Below the pieces are notes generated by a model, which saw only the letters and a program-made list of their open reading frames with translations, ran no database searches and had not been told where the DNA came from. Positions 57,940 through 64,000 of a DNA stretch of 64,000 nucleotides are shown here, piece after piece. Location of the stretch: NCBI RefSeq assembly GCF_030445035.2, contig NC_080673.1, positions 182,199,216 through 182,263,215 on the forward strand, written 5' to 3'. This DNA is from Dasypus novemcinctus (Eukaryota > Chordata > Mammalia > Cingulata > Dasypodidae). A program made the position numbers and the translations under genes. Numbering within the stretch: the first letter of the stretch is position 1; each line of letters begins with the position of its first letter.

Positions 57940-58075
57940 TCCTCTCTTGTAATCCTCACAGCTGTTTGAGGTGGGTATTATGAATTCCATTGCATGGTTG
58001 AGAGTTTAAGAGATTGGGAAACCCACCCAAGACCACGGGGCTGGTGAGGACAGAACAGGAAGTCACACGTTTGGG
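57940..58075 (-). mobile_element. MIR fragment
   Basis: AATCCTCACAGCTGTTTGAG and CCCAAGACCACGGGGCTGGT are inverted MIR landmarks. Confidence 0.55.
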
Positions 58076-58089
58076 ACACACGCATCCAC

Positions 58090-58405
58090 TGGCCCCCTAG
58101 TAGAGGAAGGAGTGAGCCAGGCTCCAGACGAAGTTTCAGACAGAGAAGGCCACAGAGGAGTAACCAGAGGCAGAACGTCAGTGGAACATGAAAGAGAAGG
58201 CACGGGAGATGCCACCGTGTGCCTTGCCATGTGAAAGCTAAGGACCAAGGATCACCGACAACCAGCCCCAGAAGGCCACAGTCTTAGGGGAGAAAGCATC
58301 ACCTTGATGATGCCTCGATTTGGATGCTTTTCACTTACCTCAAACCTGTGTGCCATTAAATTCCCCTGTTCCAGATGTCCCTTTGCAGCCCAGGAAATTA
58401 AAACA
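58090..58405 (+). mobile_element. LTR group A, 3' fragment
   Basis: The stretch has TGTGCCTTGCCATGTGA, CACCTTGATGATGCC and the terminal CAGCCCAGGAAATTAAAACA of group A LTRs. The first half of the LTR is missing or unrecognisable. Confidence 0.65.
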
Positions 58406-58592
58406 GGTCCCATGGATGTATCCGATGTCACTCCCTCTCCCAGCTTCTGATACTGCTGTTGAGGCTGGACTCAGGAGACCCATTGCCAGACCACCAAGAG
58501 CTGCAGAATAATGGAAGCATGGAGGAGTATTAACTGGGGTGGCAGGTGCCACCACAGCTCAGTCCAATTCTAGCTAATTTAAAGGATATTCC

Positions 58593-59021
58593 ATGGGAAG
58601 CAGATTTGGCTCAATGGATAGAGAGTCTGCCTATCACAGGGGATGTCCAAGGTTCAAACCCAGGGCCTCCTGACCCATGTGGTGAGATGGCCCACATACA
58701 GTGCTGATACAGCAAGGAGTGCTGTGCCACACAGGGGTGACCTCTCTGCGTAGGGGTGGCCCACACACAAGGAGGGCACCCCATAAAGAGAGCCACCCCA
58801 TGCGAAAAAAGTGCAGCCTGCCCAGGAGTGGCTCTGCACACAAGGAGAGCTGACACAGCATGATGACACAACAGAGACACAGATTCCTGCAGGTCAAGGC
58901 ACTCTGGATGCCACTGACAAGAATACAAGCAGACACAGAAGAACACACAGAGAATGGACACAGAGAGCAGACAACTGGGGGGTGGGGGAAGGGGAGAGAA
59001 ATAAATACAAAATAAATCTTT
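58593..59021 (+). mobile_element. DAS-SINE
   Basis: It is flanked by AAAGGATATTCC (58581-58592) and AAAGTATATTCC (59022-59033). The head is GGAAGCAGATTTGGCTCAAT and the tail AAATAAATACAAAATAAATC. Confidence 0.92.
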
Positions 59022-59054
59022 AAAGTATATTCCTGAGGTGGTAACAAGGAGAGC

Positions 59055-59260
59055 AGTTGCATGGTGGAGCACGTAAGAGCAAGACTCTAGAGCCAAACCA
59101 CCTGGATCCAATCCTAGATCCTCCCCCTTGCAACAAGTCAACAACCTGTCCATGCCACAGTTTTATTGTCTACAAAATGGGGGAGGAGAACAGACTCCAC
59201 TTCAAAGGGAATGGCAGAGAATTAAATTATCTTTTTAAAAAACACTTATCATTTCAAAGG
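59055..59260 (+). mobile_element. MIR SINE, diverged
   Basis: GACTCTAGAGCCAAACCACC and TTGTCTACAAAATGGGGGAG are MIR landmarks in the right order. Confidence 0.65.
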
Positions 59261-59269
59261 CCCTCAAAT

Positions 59270-60479
59270 ATGTTAGCTGAAACTATTAACAAGTGAGACT
59301 TAGGTGAAATAGTTTTGCTTCTGGAGAAGCCCAGGAAGAAAAGTGTCACATAGTACATGCTCAGTAAGTATTTGTTGGATTCGCTAGCTCCGCAGCCAGC
59401 TCACCACTCACAGGTCCAGCGTGTACCGCATTGTCCTGCACTTTTGCCTCTATTGTTTTGCTCTTTGTTTAGAAACAACCCTCCCTTGCTCTTCCTGTCT
59501 CCACCCTTAGATCCCAAACACCAGGAGGGCAGGTCTAGTGTCATTTAATCTTCTCCAAGGTCTTTGGCACAGGATTTGCCAGGGACCAGCCTCCAGAGGT
59601 CTTGAGCAAAAGCCCAGATGGAGGTGGATTCCCTGGGCACTGCACTGGGCCTAAATCTGGGAACTCAGTGGTGCTAATTCCTTACTACCCTAAGGACTCT
59701 AACAGCAAACACATGTGGCCCTCACTGCCCTTTCTCACCCAACCCCCAAATGGGACCTGGGCGGGGACCAAACGGCAACAGATTTCCATGCAATTTCCAG
59801 GTGACCGTGACCCCCACTGGGTGAATTTTCAGAATATGAACTGGCTCCGGCTGTTCTTTTAGGATCTGGGACCACCATGTGGTACGCTGCTCTTGGCACC
59901 CCCAGAGGAAGAAAAAAGCTGCTGCTGCATCTCTCGGCCCTTTACAGTTCCCATTGCACTTGTTTACCTAAGTGAGTGCGTGTGAACCGAGCAAATGGCA
60001 AGATCAAAGCCGAAGTTGAGAGGCTATGCACATGTGCCGCAGCGACGAATGGGGAAATGTGTTTAGGTTTGCTCTCGTCAATTTTGATCCCTCAATTTCT
60101 TATTTTTAGCTTGGCAATAACAAAATACACTTGTTAGCTATTATAACCCTTTTTATTGAATTTTCTGTGGGAAAGATAATCCTGTTAAAGGGAGTCTGAA
60201 ACTCTAGTGCCTGGACCCCCTTCCCTTTGTTTTTATGTGGGGAGTTTTGTGAAATCCAGGGATGCTGGGTTTCTTACAGGAGGGTCTGTGGGGCAGCCCC
60301 CAGCCTCTGTACCAAGAATATAAATATCCAGAGAGTGAGATGGCATCTAATTAATAGTAGCCATAATAACAGGGAAGTAGCGTAAGTGGGGCCTCATGCT
60401 CTGGAATTTGGGGTGGCTAGTGGGAAGGAGTGGGGAGAGGTGAGTCCTTTGCAGACTCAAGTATGTCACAGAATAAAAT
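59270..60479. other. Unassigned intergenic sequence
   Basis: An L2-like ending lies near 59345-59375. The rest was not recognised. Confidence 0.45.
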
Positions 60480-60488
60480 TATGGTACA

Positions 60489-60582
60489 GGAGATCAGGTG
60501 TAGCTTGGTGGTTGAGTGCCCGTTTCACATATACAAGGTCCTGGGTTCAATTCCCAGTATCTCAAAAAAAAAAAAAAAAATA
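60489..60582 (+). mobile_element. tRNA-Ala-like short SINE with poly(A)
   Basis: The sequence reads like a decayed tRNA-Ala from GGTGTAGCTTGGTGG to GGGTTCAATTCCCAG followed by 17 or more A. The flanks TATGGTACA at 60480-60488 and 60583-60591 show it is a retroposon insertion and not a tRNA gene. Confidence 0.75.
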
Positions 60583-61267
60583 TATGGTACATGAGGGTTA
60601 ACATGATCCTGGACCCAACTGAGATTCTACTTCTGTGAGGCCCCAGTTAAACTGAAAGAGGTCAGTGCAATGCTAGCCACATTGTGAGGCCCAATACACA
60701 GGATGCCTTTGGAAGATTTAATTCTTGTTTAGCAAATATCCATTCTCTCGACACTATCATCTCCTCCATGAGAAACATATATTTTCTTGGTTGATAGATA
60801 ATGGGTGTGGCTGTGTGATTTGCTTTGCCCATACAGGTGGTAGATGTGATAGTGGGCAAGTTTTGAGCTTATGCCTTAAGACACATTAACTGTTTCTACT
60901 TGCTCCTCCGTTCACAGTTGGTCCAAAGAGAAGGAGTGATACACAGACCAAATCCGGATCTTACCTACAATTTGGGTCCAGGTCTAGCAGAGGCTAGCAT
61001 AGGTCAGATGAACCCAAACTCACCAGTAAACATGGGGACAAGAAATAAGTGCCTAATTTATGTCACTGAATGTTGGGTTGCTTATTATACAGCATTACTG
61101 AAGCAATAGCTGACTGATACACTATCCTTTCCATAATACATATGTCCCCTCTGCTTTCTCTTCTGTCTTCTCCCTATCAAAACCTTTCAACCAAAAAGGG
61201 CAATGGTCAAGGCCTTACCTCTTATACTGAATTTTAATTACAGACTTTCCCCTCCCAAACATATGTA

Positions 61268-61960
61268 CTTTTTTTTATTTTTAAAGAGCTTTAGATTACT
61301 TAAATATTACATAAAATATATAGGGTATTCCCATATGCTCCACTCCCTCCCCCTCCCATACTTTCCCACATTAACAACATCCTTCATTATTGTGGTACAT
61401 TTGTTATAATTGATAAACCCATATTGAAGCATTGCCACTAACCATGGACTATAGTTTACATCGTAGTTTACACTCTTTCCCATACAATTTTGTAGGTTAT
61501 GACAAAATACATAATGCCCTGTATCTGTCATTGCAATGTCATGCAGACAATTCCAATGTCCTGAAAATGCCCCCATATTATACATAGTCTTCCCTCTCTC
61601 TCCCCTCAGAACCTCTAGTGGCCACTGTCTTTATACCAATGATAAAAGTTCTTCCATTGCTAGAATAATTGTAAGTCTCTAGTAGAATAATTATAAGTCT
61701 ACTTTAGTCCATTGTTCATTCCCTTATCTTGAGGATTTTGATCCAGGTCTTTTTCCAGATGCATTGCTACTTGGTGCTTTGTAATAATCCTTCATTCCAG
61801 GGAGGCTCATCCCTAAGAGTCATGTCCCACACCAGGAGTGGGGGGAGGGTGGTAGTGCATTTGTATGCTGAGTTTGGCTTAAAGAGAGGACACATTTGAG
61901 CAACAAGGAGGTTTTCAGGAGGTAACTCTGAATTGAAACTTAGCCTACTATTATATATTG
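61268..61960 (-). mobile_element. NCR family copy, inverted, internally shorter
   Basis: Read on the minus strand it matches the complete copy near 49140-49310 (CCAAACTCAGCAT, GGGATGAGCCTCCCTGG) and then jumps to sequence equivalent to about 50030-50440. A segment of roughly 640 bp is absent. CATATGTA occurs at both edges (61260-61267 and 61961-61968) as a likely target duplication. Confidence 0.7.
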
Positions 61961-61968
61961 CATATGTA

Positions 61969-62752
61969 ATTTTTAAGTCATTTGTTTCTTTGCAGAAAGA
62001 AACACTTTGCTATTAGGATTTCAGGAATCAACTAGCAGGTGAGAAAGGCATACTTACAGGCTGCAGAGGTCTTTCTTGAATCTACTGATTTCACACTCCT
62101 CAGAGCCTAGGGTGGGGCAGACCTCAGCAATTAGCTGATTTTTCAGAAGGCACAAAATATTGCAGGTAGGGATTAGCAAAAGCCATGCATCCAATTCATT
62201 CTACCATTTGCTCCAAAAAAGTTGAAGCATGTTGGTAATTCTAGCTGGGTGCATGAGGACTTTCCTTTCTCCCACCCCTTCCTTAAAGTTTGGCCAGATC
62301 CCCAGTCCAAATGGCAGTATGTGCTCAGGAAGATGATTAATGTTAGCAGACGGCTCCACAGAATCTCTCAGGGCCCCTTTGTTTATCAAATATAAAAACC
62401 CATATTTAAATATAATGTCAAAGGTATGACACAGACGAGCATGATCCAACACAGACTGTCAGCTTTAACCTTCGATAACTAGATGTTCTTCAAGCCTTGA
62501 CTTCTGTGCTTAAAGCCTCTAGAGATTTTCCAGAAAGGCTCAAACTATTCAAGGAAGAGGTCAGTGGGAGCCAACAAAGCCCATCCATTTCTTTCCATCA
62601 TCTGTTCCTAATGGCAGAGGCTGTGGCTTTCCTGGTGGGAAACAGTACAGAGTTGTACTGGTGCAACAAAAGATAGCCATTGCCTAAGTGCCTGGCCTGG
62701 GCAATGCAAGCCAACGATCTTCTCTCATAGCCCCTGTACTTCTCGTGTTTGT
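61969..62752. other. Unassigned intergenic sequence
   Basis: No family or exon was recognised. Confidence 0.45.
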
Positions 62753-62791
62753 TCATTCATTCATTCGTTCATTCATTCATTCATTCATTCC
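62753..62791 (+). repeat. (TTCA)n microsatellite
   Basis: About ten TTCA units with one CGTT interruption, followed by TATTGAACATCTACAATG, the usual start of an old inverted repeat element. Confidence 0.9.
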
Positions 62792-63039
62792 TTTAATAAT
62801 TAGTTATTGAACATCTACAATGTGCCAGGCACAGCCCCAGAAAGTAAAAATACAAGGGAGAACAGGACAATGCCCCAGGTCTCCCAATTTATATTCTGGA
62901 GGTAAACAGACAGACAACACACAAGTTAAAAGCTGAGTTTAATTAAAAGGACTATGAAGAAAATTAAGCAGGGTAATGTGATATAGGTAAATAGAAGAAG
63001 GTGGGGCAATCAGGAAATAAGGGGAAACATCTATGGTGT

Positions 63040-63462
63040 TTCTACTGTGCCAGACACTATTCTAAGCACAGACCTATCTCAGAGATATTGTGGGTTTGTT
63101 CCAGACCACAAGAGAGTGAAAATTTCAATAAAGTGAGTCTCATGAATTTTTTGGTTTCCCAGTACATGTAAAAGTTAAGTTTACACTATACTATAGTCTA
63201 TTAAGTATACAATAACATTATGTCTAAAAAGCAATGTACATGCCTTAATTAAAATTTAAATAGAGACGTGAAGTGAGCGTGCGCTATTGGAAAAATGGCA
63301 CCAATAGACTTGCTTGATGCTGGGTTGCTGCAAACCTTCCAATTGTAAAAAAAGCATTATCTGCAAAGCGCAATCAAGCAAAGAACAGTTCAATGGGGCG
63401 TGCCTGTACTTCATGTACGTTAACTCACTTGATCTTCACAGCAACCCTATGGGATAGGTGGC
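63040..63462 (-). mobile_element. MIR split by a Tigger1 derivative and cut by an LTR
   Basis: The pieces 63040-63068 (GTGCCAGACACTATTCTAAG) and 63407-63462 (TAACTCACTTGATCTTCACA) are MIR. The first insertion lies between them and the second, a group A LTR, begins at 63463. Confidence 0.65.
63069..63406 (+). mobile_element. Tigger1-derived short DNA transposon inserted in a MIR
   Basis: The left end (CAGACCTATCTCAGAGATAT) and the right end (reverse-complement CAGGCACGCC) are decayed Tigger1 terminal repeats. The inner parts match the two ends of Tigger1 (TACACTATACTATAGTCTAT; GGAAAAATGGCACCAATAGA), and the transposase region is absent. A TA follows the right end. Confidence 0.8.
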
Positions 63463-63787
63463 TGTTTTCATTTCCTGGCTGCTAAAACGAATATACAATG
63501 GGTTGGTTTAAACAATGGGAATTGATTGGCTCACAATTTTGAGGCCAGTTAAGTTCAAAATCAAGGTATCTAGGCGACGCTTTCTCCCGAAGACCGTGGT
63601 GTTCCGGGCTGGCTGCCAGCGACCCTTGGTCCTTGGCTTTTCCATCACGTCACAATGCATGGGGTGATGTCCTCTCTTCTGGTTTCTCTTCTGGTTCCTT
63701 TGACTTCCAGCCTCTAGTGCTCCCTCAGGTCTCTCTCTCTGTGGCTTTCCCTAGGAGGCCTTCAGTAAAGGATTAAGACCCATCCCG
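63463..63787 (-). mobile_element. LTR group A, inverted, truncated
   Basis: Read on the minus strand it matches group A LTRs from the middle to the end (AATGGGTTGG, TTGAGGC, GGTCCTTGGCTTTT in plus-strand reading, and GATTAAGACCCATCC at the inner edge). It begins inside a MIR copy. The sequence beyond 63787 is not LTR and was not recognised. Confidence 0.7.
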
Positions 63788-64000
63788 TGGAGTGCGCGGA
63801 GCTCGGTGGCTGAGCACGGGCTCCAATGTACCCACTCCTCTGGGGCAGGTGGCATCGGTTCTGACCAGGGCAAGGCGGGAGGTGTGCATGGCTGTGCTCA
63901 TGCTCACACACCTGCAGCACAATTTCCTGGGCCGCGCCCTCTCCTTCTCCACGACACGCTGGCCACCGAAGGCCCACGGAAAACCTGGCCCCCAGGAGGT
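63788..64000. other. GC-rich end of window, unassigned
   Basis: The LTR match stops abruptly at about 63787 and a GC-rich stretch with no recognised family follows. It may be another repeat cut by the window end. Confidence 0.35.

Noticed and set aside
58611..59153. 180-codon open frame on the minus strand
   Set aside because: It is again the reverse strand of a DAS-SINE plus part of a MIR.
60489..60560. tRNA-Ala gene
   Set aside because: The cloverleaf is decayed, a long poly(A) follows and a target duplication flanks it, so it is a retroposed copy.
1..64000. Exons of RBPJ or TBC1D19, the neighbours of CCKAR in human
   Set aside because: No matching exon sequence was recognised on either side; in human these genes lie farther away than the flanks seen here.

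Overview
The window is vertebrate, mammalian nuclear DNA. Genes are sparse, introns have GT-AG boundaries, and most of the sequence is interspersed repeat. About eleven full-size copies of a tRNA-headed SINE with the xenarthran DAS-SINE layout (GGAAGC-GATGTGGCTCA head, ACACAGAGAGCAGACAA body, AAATAAATCTTTAAAA tail) point to an armadillo, most likely Dasypus or a close relative. That species call rests on recognising the SINE family and was not checked against a database.

One protein-coding gene is present: CCKAR, the cholecystokinin A (type 1) receptor, on the + strand in five coding exons between 33275 and 40994. All four introns have GT-AG ends and the reading frame joins cleanly to a 425-residue class A GPCR that keeps the known ligand-binding and signalling residues. 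In human, CCKAR lies between RBPJ and TBC1D19. No exon of either neighbour was recognised here, so the rest of the window reads as intergenic.

Upstream of the gene (1-33 kb) lie L1 remnants, a complete MaLR-type LTR element (12218-14540), several solo LTRs with 5-bp target duplications, ancient MIR, L2 and MLT1 copies, and a large nested L1 complex (about 23.75-32.56 kb). That complex carries two DAS-SINEs, one short SINE, two truncated copies of another retroposon and a rearranged LTR. It ends about 0.7 kb before the CCKAR start codon. Introns 2 and 3 hold MIR copies and one L1 3' fragment. Downstream (41-64 kb) the density is lower: more DAS-SINEs, MIR, LTR pieces, a short Tigger1-like DNA transposon derivative, a 42-base poly-C run, and one striking insertion at 47987-50456.

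That insertion is the most interesting item: a 2.47-kb element with no substantial ORF, flanked by a perfect 16-bp target-site duplication and ending in poly(A). Related, shorter or rearranged copies lie at 7872-8030, 9755-10620, 28160-28530, 28620-28700 and 61268-61960 (minus strand). Its last 200-300 bases resemble an L1 3' UTR, so it looks like a non-coding retroposon family moved by L1. No bacterial-type system, CRISPR array, operon or functional RNA gene was seen.
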